Of a stretch of DNA of 64,000 bases, positions 26,101-34,813 are shown piece by piece (the first letter of the stretch is position 1; each line of letters begins with the position of its first letter). The position numbers and the translations under genes were made by a program. Source of the stretch: Bacillus sp. X1(2014) (GTDB taxonomy: Bacteria; Bacillota; Bacilli; Bacillales_B; DSM-18226); assembly GCF_007678255.1 (NCBI RefSeq), contig NZ_VEED01000001.1, forward strand, positions 62,001 through 126,000. The letters are read 5' to 3'. Below the pieces are notes generated by a model. It worked only from the letters and a program-made list of their open reading frames with translations. It had not been told where the DNA came from and ran no database searches.

Positions 26101-26527
26101 TCTCTATTTTCAATACCTTTTTTGTTAAAAAGGCAATTCCATAAAATAAGATAGCAACAATTGCAATGGACCCACTTTTCATGAAACTTGTCATAGATTC
26201 CCAATTACTTGTTGCAACAAACAATCCTCCGATAAGCAAGAAGATTACTCCAATGTTTAATAACCACGTAATATTCCTTTCACGAATCTCTTCTGGTGTT
26301 CGTGTCTTCATCACTTTCGCAGGTTTTTTGGGTATTGGAGTATGGACCTGCCCGCTTTTTTCATTTACTGAAGGTTTTGCCTCCATTTCGATTAGATCTA
26401 AATGGTATTGGTGATGTGCTCTTGCAACTGTGTCAACTATTGCTTCAGAAAGGTAGCCCTCCTCGCGTAGGGTATATAGTTCTTTTCTAAAAATTTTCCG
26501 TTGCTCTTCTCGTATATTCCAATCCAT
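23120..26527 (-). CDS. Very large polytopic membrane protein, unknown function
   Basis: About 1135 aa. A cytosolic N-terminal region of about 90 residues (REEQRKIFRKELYTL..., HHQYHLDLIEME, and the basic PIPKKPAKVMKTRTPEEIRE) is followed by what look like 30 or more transmembrane helices to near the end, with very short loops. The first helices resemble the DUF2157-type membrane domain (NIGVIFLLIGGLFVATSNWE). GGGGAG is 5 nt before ATG 26527; the in-frame ATG 15 nt upstream is less well placed. No catalytic motif could be recognised. Monocistronic with its own strong terminator. Transport, sensing or cell-envelope assembly are all possible. Confidence 0.7.
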   Translation of the reverse strand: MDWNIREEQRKIFRKELYTLREEGYLSEAIVDTVARAHHQYHLDLIEMEAKPSVNEKSGQVHTPIPKKPAKVMKTRTPEEIRERNITWLLNIGVIFLLIGGLFVATSNWESMTSFMKSGSIAIVAILFYGIAFLTKKVLKIEKTAFAFSVLGSLFLPIFILSLGWFGLLGSYLSITGEGRYLLGMLGSLLPVIVYYLFAKSLASRLFVWFAFVSVSLGMAFLLASFHFEIDFFYLGMMIFNAITIFVYHQLKNKESSKLFTKEFIPYIQVNLVLSTLFMLFLFDNKVAYSFNLLLTAIIYLSMMYVSGRKEYHFIFSMMIVYGAYQLIEHSFLDYFGAIIYALVGFGMVFVPRALNNQFSLNKAFQYTSAVISGMAFIYISLEGILLRAGNPSIVLMLAYFVIAVNFVYLSHHGSRRLFPYLSAVFSASCIYEIIALISKPFDIINFSLQLSITGFILFSLFGIVHLSKYVKIIQTASRDVGLSIMVLAMMTAISFLLWWELGVLLFLFIVAAYLVYKKEERNFLKEAAVWITPSLLGLSIAAFGEEMNSNFSFYLKEFGYGVNFAIAAILVLLSGFVWRAVGEKRLDKISLYTSHALYTVAILQALFNQINHIWVQPLILIVGIGMYYYLYKKIGTKWVPFLVSIAALISYFSIIQAILLKFTFSLTMNSLISSSGAVIMLIISYLCRKNDLNLSFAFGWVGHSIYPLTLLFTWFAFQKDCIYSFILALFVYAITTKLMTVEWKIKAFLYGSFTSLFFIVTTVLDQIIYQSFGNYEYVFTSAILILFAFFAKDEYKKRTAYYLIPFSIIGIVFTLITYPFDLLPYLVTLAYAFGTVFYMHKIQWDVLGIVPLFLAFIATVEFTYSSDLGELAKMLVTGGVGIVLSVIGQLVYKKLVEYGPKFQQIKIDGFTFVSFMFFGLMYLFEDPFIWSHAIPGLLIAISILLQRKRVPEKLSVLMTILGGAYLLQPYYSIMANLHIPPLWEREVIVLPFIILIIFIRRCLKGRYAEITKAVQWGVLLIVSLLFIQDGLASNTIYDAIIVGTLSLLSLLAGMFLQIKSYFFVGAGVLLLNVFLQTRPYWGNMPWWFYLLIAGLILITVASFNEWNKQKVNKGETTFIMILKEKVIGTMKKWD

Positions 26528-26724
26528 AAAATCTCCCCACAATCATTACAAAATGGTAATTGTACCAAAAATTTCTATTTAGTGTAATTTTACACCATTT
26601 TTATATTTTTTCCAATATATTCTACAAAAAAGGTCTTCTAATTGGTCCTTTTCTTAAAGATTTTACGTTTGGGTAAAATAACTGTATGATGTATGAAGGC
26701 TTATTTAATTTTTTGGAGGAAACT

Positions 26725-27201
26725 ATGCTTACATATAATGAAAAATTAGCGATCATCGAATCATTTCCTGAATTGGAAAGAAAAAATGTATCACTGGGAC
26801 GAGTCAATTTTCAGTTCGAAGGCAGTGTCTCTGATAAGAAAAACATCGTTTATCACTTACACCCAAACGGGAATGGATTTATTTATGCCGGACAGTTGGA
26901 CAATTATGATACGGATGAAAAAGGAATGGTCAATATCCGTGATTACTCCGAAGACCAACTCCGTAAATTGTTAAAACAATCAATTCAATCCCTATCACCA
27001 GTTGAAAAATCGGCTGCAGAAGAAGCGATTATTGGGGATTCAAAAGAGGAACGTTGGGTAGATAATGAAAATAGTGTCCTTATTCTAGTGGAAGAAAATG
27101 AATCCTGGAATATCTATTACGGATTAAACCTGGATGCTACCTTTGATACCTATGAGGAAGCTGAGATGTTCTTAAAAGAAGAGGGTTTTACTAGGCAGTA
27201 A
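26725..27201 (+). CDS. Hypothetical protein, 158 aa
   Basis: Soluble acidic protein. GGAGG is 5 nt before ATG 26725, which is preferred over the upstream in-frame ATG at 26686. Features: MLTYNEKLAIIESFPELERK at the start, a central beta-rich segment with YHLHPNGNGFIYAG, and a C-terminal WNIYYGLNLDATFDTYEEAE. No cysteines or obvious catalytic residues. Homologues are likely confined to Bacillaceae; I do not recognise a named family. Ends at a strong hairpin. Confidence 0.6.
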   Translation: MLTYNEKLAIIESFPELERKNVSLGRVNFQFEGSVSDKKNIVYHLHPNGNGFIYAGQLDNYDTDEKGMVNIRDYSEDQLRKLLKQSIQSLSPVEKSAAEEAIIGDSKEERWVDNENSVLILVEENESWNIYYGLNLDATFDTYEEAEMFLKEEGFTRQ

Positions 27202-27212
27202 ATGAATGAAAC

Positions 27213-27241
27213 AAGGCGGTGCTTCTGCACCGCCTTTAATT
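27213..27241. terminator. Terminator between convergent genes
   Basis: Perfect stem AAGGCGGTGC / GCACCGCCTT with TTCT loop; its tail overlaps the HD-hydrolase stop codon. Confidence 0.85.
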
Positions 27242-27753
27242 TATATACTTTCTTTGTCGATCCATTCGTCTAAGCGGATAATGCTTTGTTTGGCTCTTTC
27301 ATAATCAATCGTCCGATAATGATGCATGCCGCCTTCTTCTTCATCCTTTTCATCGGCCCATTTAACAATTTGCTGTAAGGGTGTACGGACAATATCGTTG
27401 GATGGCAAAAATGAGTCGGTATGAAATAAAATGGCGAGTGCGATTGTCTTTGCTTTGATTGGATTTTCACCAAGGCGAATCAAGAGCTTGTGGGCCCTTT
27501 CCGCCCCTTTGATTGGGTGAATGTCATTTTGTTTGTATAAGTCATAATCCCATTTTCCATTTTTATACCATGTATAATGCCCCATGTCATGGAGGAGTCC
27601 TGCTTTTGCAGCAATGTCTACATCCAGTTGATGTTCCTTCCCTAATTGAAAGGCATGGTAGGCAACCGCAATCGCATGGGCAAGACCTGAACGATTCAAA
27701 TATTTTTGGGCAATATGATGTTCAAATATATTCAATAAGGTAACGTCTCTCAT
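27241..27753 (-). CDS. HD-domain phosphohydrolase
   Basis: HD-superfamily metal-dependent phosphohydrolase (170 aa). The metal-binding residues are visible: H26 in SGLAHAIAVAYH, H55-D56 in AGLLHDMGHYTWY, and a later His/Asp region (AILFHTDSF, KWADEKDEEEGG). Such single-domain HD proteins hydrolyse nucleotides or other phosphate esters in the cytosol; the substrate is unknown. Start at ATG 27753 with AGGAGAGG upstream. Followed upstream by repeat copy B in its promoter region, which may influence expression. Confidence 0.8.
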   Translation of the reverse strand: MRDVTLLNIFEHHIAQKYLNRSGLAHAIAVAYHAFQLGKEHQLDVDIAAKAGLLHDMGHYTWYKNGKWDYDLYKQNDIHPIKGAERAHKLLIRLGENPIKAKTIALAILFHTDSFLPSNDIVRTPLQQIVKWADEKDEEEGGMHHYRTIDYERAKQSIIRLDEWIDKESI

Positions 27754-27851
27754 GCGATCCCTCTCCTAACTTTTTTAAAATAATATATTTTATTTATTAT
27801 ATGATAACAATTGGTACATGGCTATTTTTTTATTGGCCCTTATTAACTGGG

Positions 27852-27984
27852 ATGTTGATTTCCACTCCAGGCACTTCGCTTTCCGCGGGCGGTACGGCGA
27901 GCCTCCACGTCGCTTTGCTCCTGCGGGGTCTCCCCTGCCCCGTACTCCCGCAGGAGTCTTCGTGCCTTCCGCTCCAATCAACAT
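27852..27984. repeat. Dispersed GC-rich palindromic repeat, copy B (core)
   Basis: 133-bp core, same orientation and length as the core of copy A, with ends ATGTTGATT / AATCAACAT in perfect inversion. Outer arms have decayed (TTATTAACTGGG on the left). It lies between the HD-hydrolase start and the nuclease 3' end. Confidence 0.8.
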
Positions 27985-28078
27985 AGTTATACTATCATCA
28001 TTGCCCTTCGACACATCCATTATTATTAAAAAGCAGCAAGCATATAAATGCCTGCTGCTACCTATAAACAAAAGTATA

Positions 28079-28971
28079 TTAACGTTTCGACTTTCGATAG
28101 CCTTGATCCTGTGCTTCTTTTTCTGAACAAAACCAGACGATGTTGTCTTTGGTGGATTCGTAATAACTACCGCCTGGTACATGATAAATATGGGAATTGG
28201 CATTTCCTTTAATTTTCCCTTTACAATCCAAGTTAGTTTCTTGATCATCATTTGGGTTATTTTCATACATATTTACGGATGATGTGTTTGATGTTGACCC
28301 TTTTTCATCCGTGCTCTTGGCATTATCAGTGTTATACCCATCCTCTAGAGCATAATTTTCAATGGACCAAATGCCTATGCCCTTTTTTTGTGCATTCTTT
28401 TGGATCGCATAAAATTCATCAACATATTGGGTATTGGGTGCATAGATATAGGCGACTCGTGCAAGACCTTCCTCAAGCAACATTTCATTAAACATTTTTC
28501 CATTTACATAAATATAAGCAAGTAAACGGCCATATTTATCTCGGCCTTCGCCAATTCCAGGTTCTATTTCGACTTTTGTACCTACAGCGAGAATCTTCTT
28601 AGTATACTCAGACGCTTCTGGTCCGAAGGGTTGAACACCCAAGCGGGGATGGTGTGTCTCTGGTGTATCCACGCAGAGCATTCTGACTTTTTCGACCTTC
28701 CCATTAAGATTAATCTCAACAGTATCTCCATCGACATTCTTACAATGGTGGCGGGAAGTAATTTCTTATTAGCAGTTTTCTGCTCTGGAACTTCTGATTG
28801 AGATGGTGAAGCATCGATCGTTTCATTCGTATTCACTTCTTTCTTTTTATTAATTGAGGTTGTTTTTGTGTCATTCTTCTCCTTAGAGATTTCGCTCTCA
28901 GTACACCCAGTTAGAATGATAAGGATAATGACAAGTAATGAAATGATTAATTGATGAATTCTCTTGTTCAT
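28079..28971 (-). pseudogene. Thermonuclease (SNase) lipoprotein, interrupted by a frameshift
   Basis: Two reading frames together make one nuclease. The N-terminal frame (from ATG 28971) has a signal peptide with lipobox ILTGC (Cys23) and a Lys/Glu linker ending KKLLPATIVR; it then goes out of frame. The other frame continues NVDGDTVEINLNGKVEKVRM with the SNase core (VDGDT, MLCVDTPETHHP, RDKYGRLLAYI) and a C-terminal PGGSYYESTK...WFCSEKEAQ module. The break is at about 28734-28742, consistent with loss of a single A. Product if intact: a surface-anchored, calcium-dependent nuclease. Either a recent mutation or a sequence error. Confidence 0.8.
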
Positions 28972-29057
28972 TGCAAGTTCCCCTTAATATTAATTCCGAT
29001 AATAATTGTAACAAAAGAAAAAGAGAGAAGTTATCGTTTCTTCTCTCTTTAACCGTG

Positions 29058-31007
29058 TTATTCATCTGATGTCCCATTGTCACCTTTTGGACCTAAATAT
29101 TCATAATCATTAGGGTTAATTGGTGTATAACCTTTTGGCTTATAGAAACGTAGTAAGTCTTTGTAAACAATTTCATCAGACATATTTAGTTCCATATTGA
29201 CTTTGCTATCGACATCCTTACAAATCGTACCATCCTCTAATAATTCACCCGTTGCAGAGGAGTAACATTTCTCATTAATCTGGATGGCATCTGATGTTAC
29301 AAAGTCACCGTTTCTAAATAATGCCCAATTCCGGTGTTGTTTGGAAAGTAAATCTGATCCAAATTCCATATAATCTTTCGTATCAATACCTAGTAAATGA
29401 AGAACAGTTGGACGTACATCGACTTCCCCGCCCACTTGGTGTTGAACTCCTCCTTTTACACCAGGTACATGAATAAATAATGGTACACGCTGTAGTTTTG
29501 CATTGATTGCAGGAGTGATTTCGTCCACACCCATAACTTTTGCCATTGCATCGTTATGGTTTTCAGAAATGCCGTAATGGTCACCATACATAACAATGAT
29601 GGTATTATCGTACATACCGTTTGCTTTTAGATCATTAAAGAACTGTTGGAACGCCTGATCCATATAGTTTGCAGATTGGAAATATTGGTTTACAACTGTA
29701 TCCCCGTAATCACCGGCAGGAAAATTTGTATCCTCCGGATCCATTTCAAATGGGAAGTGATTAGACAGAGATATAAATTTTGTATAAAACGGCTGCTTTA
29801 AGCTTTCAAGTAATGGAATAGATTCCTTAAAGAACGGTTTATCTTTCATTCCATAGTTTTTTGTATTTTCATCTGACATGCTATAGTACTCTGCATCAAA
29901 GAATTGATCGTACCCAAATGCTTTATAGATCACATTTCGATTCCAGAATGTTTTATAGTTACCATGTAACACTGCGGAACTATATCCTTGTCCTTTTAGA
30001 ATCGACGGCATTGCTTGATAGGTGTTTTGGGCTTTGTTAACAAAAACCGCACCCTGTGCCATTGGATAAAGTGAGTTCTCCATTAAGAATTCGGCATCCG
30101 ATGTTTTTCCTTGGCCTGTTTGATGATAAAAATTATCAAAATAGAAGGTATTATTGTCATGTGCCAATGAATTTAAAAATGGTGTTACTTCTTGTCCGTT
30201 AGGCATTTTATAATTAATCATAAAACTTTGGAAGGATTCCATCGAAATATAAATTACGTTCATACCCTTAGCTTTACCAAAGTATTTTGGATTTGGGGCA
30301 GCATAATTTGCTTTACGATAGTTCTCAACATCGGTAATATCACTGCTATCAGCCAACGCACGCTGACTGGATGACCTAATATTTTGGATAACATCATAAA
30401 TGGTAAAGTTGTACGCACCAAGGTATTTTACTAAATAATTTCGGTCAAAAGAACGTGACAGTAGTTGTGGACGATCCTTTTCCGCTAAACCTAAATTAAA
30501 TAGAAAAGTAGTGATTGAAAATAATAGAACAATTTTATAGGTTTTTCTGTTCGATACCGTTACTTTTTTGAAGACTGTTAATGCTAAAGCAATTAAAATA
30601 AACATATCTGTAAAATATAAAATATCAAAAGGAGACATTAACGATAGTGCACTGTCACCTAACTGTCCAGCATTCGTTTTGGTTTGCATCAAAACTGGCA
30701 CTGTTATGAAATCATTAAAGAAGCGATAATAGGCGATATTCGCATACAATAAGAATGATAAAAGGAAGTTAATTAATATCATTATTAACTTTGAATGCTT
30801 CTTAAACAGCAATGCTATACCAAAGAAGAATAGCGCTGAACTTAAAGGATTTATCAAAAGTAGAAACTTTTGTAGATTGTTTTCAATTCCTAAGTTAAAT
30901 TCAATTTGATATGCAGCATAGGTCTTGATCCAAAATAAAACAACTGCAGCTGCAAAGAATGTAATATGACTATTTTTTAATGTTTTAGGTAGTCTAATTT
31001 TATTCAT
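29058..31007 (-). CDS. ltaS: Lipoteichoic acid synthase
   Basis: LtaS (649 aa, the length of B. subtilis LtaS/YflE, with high similarity along its length). Five N-terminal helices are followed by an extracellular sulfatase-fold domain. The nucleophile is T302 in GQGKTSDAEF; E257 and the later YGDHYGISENH supply metal ligands. The linker has the signal-peptidase site ALA-D (217-220) at which LtaS is cleaved. It polymerises glycerol phosphate from phosphatidylglycerol on the membrane anchor. Monocistronic. A TGA-TATAGT extended -10 element (minus, 31067-31062) is a possible promoter. Confidence 0.93.
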   Translation of the reverse strand: MNKIRLPKTLKNSHITFFAAAVVLFWIKTYAAYQIEFNLGIENNLQKFLLLINPLSSALFFFGIALLFKKHSKLIMILINFLLSFLLYANIAYYRFFNDFITVPVLMQTKTNAGQLGDSALSLMSPFDILYFTDMFILIALALTVFKKVTVSNRKTYKIVLLFSITTFLFNLGLAEKDRPQLLSRSFDRNYLVKYLGAYNFTIYDVIQNIRSSSQRALADSSDITDVENYRKANYAAPNPKYFGKAKGMNVIYISMESFQSFMINYKMPNGQEVTPFLNSLAHDNNTFYFDNFYHQTGQGKTSDAEFLMENSLYPMAQGAVFVNKAQNTYQAMPSILKGQGYSSAVLHGNYKTFWNRNVIYKAFGYDQFFDAEYYSMSDENTKNYGMKDKPFFKESIPLLESLKQPFYTKFISLSNHFPFEMDPEDTNFPAGDYGDTVVNQYFQSANYMDQAFQQFFNDLKANGMYDNTIIVMYGDHYGISENHNDAMAKVMGVDEITPAINAKLQRVPLFIHVPGVKGGVQHQVGGEVDVRPTVLHLLGIDTKDYMEFGSDLLSKQHRNWALFRNGDFVTSDAIQINEKCYSSATGELLEDGTICKDVDSKVNMELNMSDEIVYKDLLRFYKPKGYTPINPNDYEYLGPKGDNGTSDE

Positions 31008-31453
31008 TTAAAAATTTCTCCCCTCACTTACCAATTAAGCTACGGTAAACGAACCTCAATTACTATATCACATTTCTTTTCAAAATAAAAACAAAACCCA
31101 TGTTATATCTTCCATTTCTTATCAACATAACTCTACATTCTTTGCTAATTCTTTAGCCCTTTTTATAATTTGGTCATTTCTATTTCTATGTCATTTAATT
31201 GTTGGACATGACTATTTTCGAGTCCTCAATAATATAAGACGAATATGTTTTATTTTAGTTTCAAATTTTTATTAATAAGTGATACGTTCCTTTAATCACC
31301 ATTTCTACATATATTAAACCTGAATGTATGAGGGAGCAATATGAATTTAGCCTTATATTTTAAAAAAATGGAGTCACTTTTGCTTGAATGAACTATGTAA
31401 ACATTGGAAAGTATATACACAGAGGAAAGAAGAAAATTTCAAAGGAGAATCTT
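31008..31453. other. AT-rich intergenic region between ltaS and a small gene
   Basis: About 445 nt, divergent flanks. It must hold the ltaS promoter (a possible extended -10 at 31062-31067) and that of the 60-aa gene. No convincing additional ORF, RNA gene or long hairpin was seen. Confidence 0.5.
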
Positions 31454-31636
31454 ATGCCCAGAATAAGGCCTGAATTTACAAAGAGTCCATATTTTGTTGA
31501 TGAACCAGGAAATTGGCACTTAAAGCCTGGTGCACCGAAGGAAATGCAGGTAGAGTTCAATAATTATCTGAATAGCATGGAAGATGTTGATGAGCCAGGT
31601 ACGATCAATGGTGTACATATTGACTACCCATATTAA
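31454..31636 (+). CDS. Small protein, 60 aa, unknown function
   Basis: AAAGGAG 6 nt before ATG 31454 marks the start; the frame is open upstream without a ribosome binding site. The product begins MPRIRPEFTKSPYFVDEPG and ends NGVHIDYPY: hydrophilic, proline-rich, with two DEPG repeats (FVDEPGN and DVDEPGT). No cysteines or membrane helix. It sits just before the spore protein gene sspH and may also be a sporulation gene, but that is only context. Family not recognised. Confidence 0.55.
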   Translation: MPRIRPEFTKSPYFVDEPGNWHLKPGAPKEMQVEFNNYLNSMEDVDEPGTINGVHIDYPY

Positions 31637-31715
31637 TGAAAAATTGCAATTATATAATAGAAGAAAGCGATTACAATTTCTCAATAAAACCAAAATATGA
31701 CTAGGAGTGAAAAGA

Positions 31716-31895
31716 ATGAATGTTAATCGAGTTAAACAGATTTTATCCTCATCCGCTGATATTGAGGTCAAGTATAATGGTGTATCTGTATGGATTGACC
31801 AACTACATGAAGATGGGCATACTGCTACAGTTCATTTACGTGGGCCACTGGAAGAACGATCCAATGTTGATATAGGCGAATTAGTGGAAGAATAA
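31716..31895 (+). CDS. sspH: Small acid-soluble spore protein, H-type
   Basis: 59-aa SspH homologue: MNVNRVKQILSSSADIEV, then a central VWIDQLHEDGHTATVHL, aligning with B. subtilis SspH (MNIQRAKEILETPDMVNV...). AGGAG is 8 nt before ATG 31716; the GTG at 31707 is inside the ribosome binding region. H-type SASPs are minor components made in the forespore under sigma-G control. Its presence shows that the organism forms endospores. No clear sigma-G promoter was confirmed. Confidence 0.85.
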   Translation: MNVNRVKQILSSSADIEVKYNGVSVWIDQLHEDGHTATVHLRGPLEERSNVDIGELVEE

Positions 31896-31938
31896 TCCAA
31901 CTTCTGTGAAAAATGTAACCACTGATTTATCCAAATTA

Positions 31939-31967
31939 AAAAGGCAGGATTGAGATTCCTGCCTTAC
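31939..31967. terminator. Bidirectional terminator
   Basis: Stem AAGGCAGGA / TCCTGCCTT with 7-nt loop and A/T tails; it overlaps the stop codon of the 53-aa minus-strand gene and serves sspH as well. Confidence 0.8.
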
Positions 31968-32125
31968 ACCATATCTTCATTTTCCTTTTCAATATCACTT
32001 GGTTGAGGTTGTTCTCCTTGGACGATTCCACCAAGAACCTCTCTGTTATTCCTATTAGCATCATTTCCTGCTCCAGGCGCAATATTAGCCATTGGGAGTT
32101 GTTCTAATTCTTTACCTCTTGGCAT
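31964..32125 (-). CDS. Small protein, 53 aa, unknown function
   Basis: AAGGAGTG stands 7 nt before ATG 32125 and a terminator follows the stop, so this is a complete small gene. The product begins MPRGKELEQLPMANIAPGAG, continues NDANRNNREVLGGIVQGEQP and ends EDMV. It is hydrophilic, Asn/Gln-rich and lacks Cys. The composition recalls small spore-associated proteins of Bacillaceae, but no named family is recognised. Confidence 0.65.
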   Translation of the reverse strand: MPRGKELEQLPMANIAPGAGNDANRNNREVLGGIVQGEQPQPSDIEKENEDMV

Positions 32126-32189
32126 GTTTCATCACTCCTTATAGGTTAAGGTATCCAAAAAGTTTGAATTTAAGTTATCCAACTTTTGG

Positions 32190-33338
32190 TCATTTTTTGT
32201 TAATACTATACTTAGCTAATAATTGCAAAGTCATGTCATCCATTGGAGGATTATGAAGTCCGGCACGTACGTCCCGATAATATCTTTGCAATGGATTGCT
32301 TAATGACAAACTTTTTGCCCCAACGATTCGCATCGCTAAGTCAACAATATCAATAGCCAAATTGGTCACGGTTAATTTGGCAGCCCCTAAGTGTGCCCCC
32401 ATTTTTTCTCTCTCCTCATCATTTGATGCATCCCACTGTTTGGCAGCCCCATATAAAAAGTACTCTGACTGCATTATCTTTAGTTCAATTTCACCCAGTT
32501 TTTGTTGTACATTTGGTAAATCGATGATCGGCCCTACGATACTATTAGGTGAATACTCATTTGCGAACTGAATGGCATATCTTTGGGCGGCTTTTGCTAT
32601 GCCAAGATAACAAGCTGGTATATGTAAGAGCCAACCATTTGCTTTTTTCCCAGCGGAACTAATCTCTTCGACAAGATGGTCGTTAGGGACAAAACAGTGA
32701 TTCAATATTAGGTCATGGCTGCCGGTGCCTCTTAATGCAATACTGTCCCAAGTTTCCTCGATCACAAGTCCTTTAGTGTTCCGTGGGATTAGAAAATTTG
32801 CCACCTCATCGGTTTCATTGATTGTTGCACTAACGATAAAGAAATCAAGGACCGGTGACATGGTCGTAAATGTTTTTCTTCCTGTTATTATCCAGCCATT
32901 TTGGCATTTTTCTGCCGATGTCTCCGGTCTTCCTCCCCGAGTAGGACTACCAGTTTTCGGCTCACTTTGGGCACTATTTATTAATGAACCATTTATTACT
33001 TGTTCACAAAGATACTTAAAAACAGGCTCCTTCCATGTTTTTTTCTCATTAAGATTCATCATTATACCCATATGCCAACCAATCGAAAGTGCGGTAGCTC
33101 CGTCACCTTCAGCTATTGTTTCTTGGAGTCGAATTAATTCATAAAGCGCTATCTCCTTACCCCCATATCTAGAAGGTACAGTTAATGTAGTGTATCCAGT
33201 ATCTTTAAGGTCACTTATATTTGCATAAGGAAAACTGCCTTCAATGTCTATTTGATGTGCTCTTAATAGGAATTGTTTCGACAGATTACTCATTAGTTCG
33301 ATTCGTTCATTCACAGTCTGTTTTTCTAGAAAATTCAT
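32190..33338 (-). CDS. Acyl-CoA dehydrogenase family protein
   Basis: FAD-dependent acyl-CoA dehydrogenase (382 aa), about the size of B. subtilis YdbM, which also starts with a similar sequence. N-terminal helical domain, beta domain with GRKTFTTMSPVLDFFIVSA and the C-terminal four-helix domain (YAIQFANEY..., AMRIVGAKSLSLSNPLQRYYRD). The usual catalytic glutamate position could not be assigned with certainty, and some relatives are flavin monooxygenases, so the substrate is open. GGAGAG is 7 nt before ATG 33338. Confidence 0.82.
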   Translation of the reverse strand: MNFLEKQTVNERIELMSNLSKQFLLRAHQIDIEGSFPYANISDLKDTGYTTLTVPSRYGGKEIALYELIRLQETIAEGDGATALSIGWHMGIMMNLNEKKTWKEPVFKYLCEQVINGSLINSAQSEPKTGSPTRGGRPETSAEKCQNGWIITGRKTFTTMSPVLDFFIVSATINETDEVANFLIPRNTKGLVIEETWDSIALRGTGSHDLILNHCFVPNDHLVEEISSAGKKANGWLLHIPACYLGIAKAAQRYAIQFANEYSPNSIVGPIIDLPNVQQKLGEIELKIMQSEYFLYGAAKQWDASNDEEREKMGAHLGAAKLTVTNLAIDIVDLAMRIVGAKSLSLSNPLQRYYRDVRAGLHNPPMDDMTLQLLAKYSINKK

Positions 33339-33382
33339 TATATATCTCTCCAATCCAAATCGTAAAAAATTAAACCAGAATA

Positions 33383-34720
33383 CTACCCAATTGTGATTTT
33401 TCCTTTAGGGTACCGGAAGGCATCAGGATTTCTTCGTATAGTCACCGCATATGCAATGGTAAGTGGACCCACCCTGCCAGCAAACATTGTAAAAATGATC
33501 AGTGTCTTGCCAAGTGGTGATAGTTCTGGAGTTAATCCCATTGAAAGTCCAACTGTTGCAAATGCGGAGGTTACCTCAAATAAAATGGCTAAAAAATCTT
33601 GCCCATGTTCCGAAATGGTTAATATAAGTGTCATAAGCATGACAAGGAAAATCCCACTAAATGTTACGGTTAACGCTTTATAAATGGTTTCATATTCAAT
33701 TCGTTGACGGTAAAAAATCACATCCTCTTTCCCGCGGATTTGTGACCAAACAGCACCTATCAGAGTAGTAAATGTTGTTGTTTTAATCCCTCCTCCAGTC
33801 GACCCAGGCGATGCACCAACAAACATAAGAAGGATGATTAATAATAAGGAAGATTGTGTTAAATCACCAATATTTAATGTATTAGCCCCTGCCGTTCTTG
33901 CGGTAACTGATTGAAAGAAGGAACCAAGAATTTTTCCAGAAAACGACAATGGTTTTAGTGTTAATCCATTAGAATATTCAAATAGAAATATGCCTGCAGT
34001 ACCAACTGCTAACAGCGTAATGCTGGTCATTAAAACAATCTTAGTATGTAAAGATAGCCGTTTGGAATTTCGATATTCAAAAAGTTCGTTCATAACGATA
34101 AACCCGATTCCACCCAAAATTATTAATGAACTTATCGTTAGAGTTACCGTAGGATCATCAACATAACCTGTTAAACTATGAAACTCACCCATTAGATCAA
34201 ATCCTGCATTGTTAAAATTGGATACCGAATGAAATATTCCAAAATAAATCGCTTTACCAATATCCATATCAAAGGAAAAACGAATCGATAATAGCAAAGC
34301 CCCAGTAAATTCAATTACAGCTGTAAAAATTAATATCCTTTGTGCAAGGCGTACAATTCCTTCCATTGATAAATTGTTGAGCGACTCTTGGAGCAGTATC
34401 CTTTCTTTTAAAGAAATTCTTTTTCCTAGCAAGAAGGCAAAAAAAGTAGCAAAGGTCATAAAGCCAAGACCGCCGACTTGAATCATACATAAAATAATCA
34501 CTTGACCGGCCACTGAAAAAGTAGTTCCGGTATCAACAACTACTAATCCTGTAACACATGTTGCTGAGGTTGCTGTGAAAAATGCATTTATAAACGATAG
34601 GCCTTCCCCATTTGTTGTTGAGAACGGTAAAGTTAGTAAAAATGATCCTAGTAAAATAATTAGACCAAAACCCAATACAAGAATTTTAGGCGGATCTATA
34701 TATTTTTTTTTACGCAGCAT
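33383..34720 (-). CDS. Ktr potassium transporter, membrane subunit (KtrD/KtrB type)
   Basis: Trk/Ktr/HKT superfamily K+ channel-like subunit (445 aa) with four M1-P-M2 repeats. Selectivity-filter glycines are in TSATCVTGLV, NFNNAGFDL, VTARTAGANTL and SAFATVGLSMGL. GASPGSTGGGIKTTT is the intramembrane gating loop of the third repeat; together with GGIGFIVMNE the sequence is nearer to B. subtilis KtrD than KtrB. It needs a cytosolic RCK partner (KtrA/KtrC), which is not in the window. KtrD with KtrC forms the low-affinity K+ uptake system. Single gene. Confidence 0.88.
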   Translation of the reverse strand: MLRKKKYIDPPKILVLGFGLIILLGSFLLTLPFSTTNGEGLSFINAFFTATSATCVTGLVVVDTGTTFSVAGQVIILCMIQVGGLGFMTFATFFAFLLGKRISLKERILLQESLNNLSMEGIVRLAQRILIFTAVIEFTGALLLSIRFSFDMDIGKAIYFGIFHSVSNFNNAGFDLMGEFHSLTGYVDDPTVTLTISSLIILGGIGFIVMNELFEYRNSKRLSLHTKIVLMTSITLLAVGTAGIFLFEYSNGLTLKPLSFSGKILGSFFQSVTARTAGANTLNIGDLTQSSLLLIILLMFVGASPGSTGGGIKTTTFTTLIGAVWSQIRGKEDVIFYRQRIEYETIYKALTVTFSGIFLVMLMTLILTISEHGQDFLAILFEVTSAFATVGLSMGLTPELSPLGKTLIIFTMFAGRVGPLTIAYAVTIRRNPDAFRYPKGKITIG

Positions 34721-34769
34721 TGTTTTCTTCCTTCCTCCTAAAAATTTAATTTGTTGTTTGTGTCAAAAG

Positions 34770-34813
34770 TGTGTCATACCTCACTGAAAGTTAAATGCTT
34801 GTTGTTCTATAAT
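34770..34813 (+). promoter_or_regulatory. Degenerate Fnr-type box and -10 before the transporter-PAS gene
   Basis: TGTGT-CATACC-TCACT (34770-34785) matches 8 of 10 half-site positions of the Fnr/CRP consensus TGTGA-N6-TCACA. Its centre is 30.5 nt before the perfect TATAAT at 34808-34813, exactly the spacing seen at narK. This is the class II activator geometry. Confidence 0.5.
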
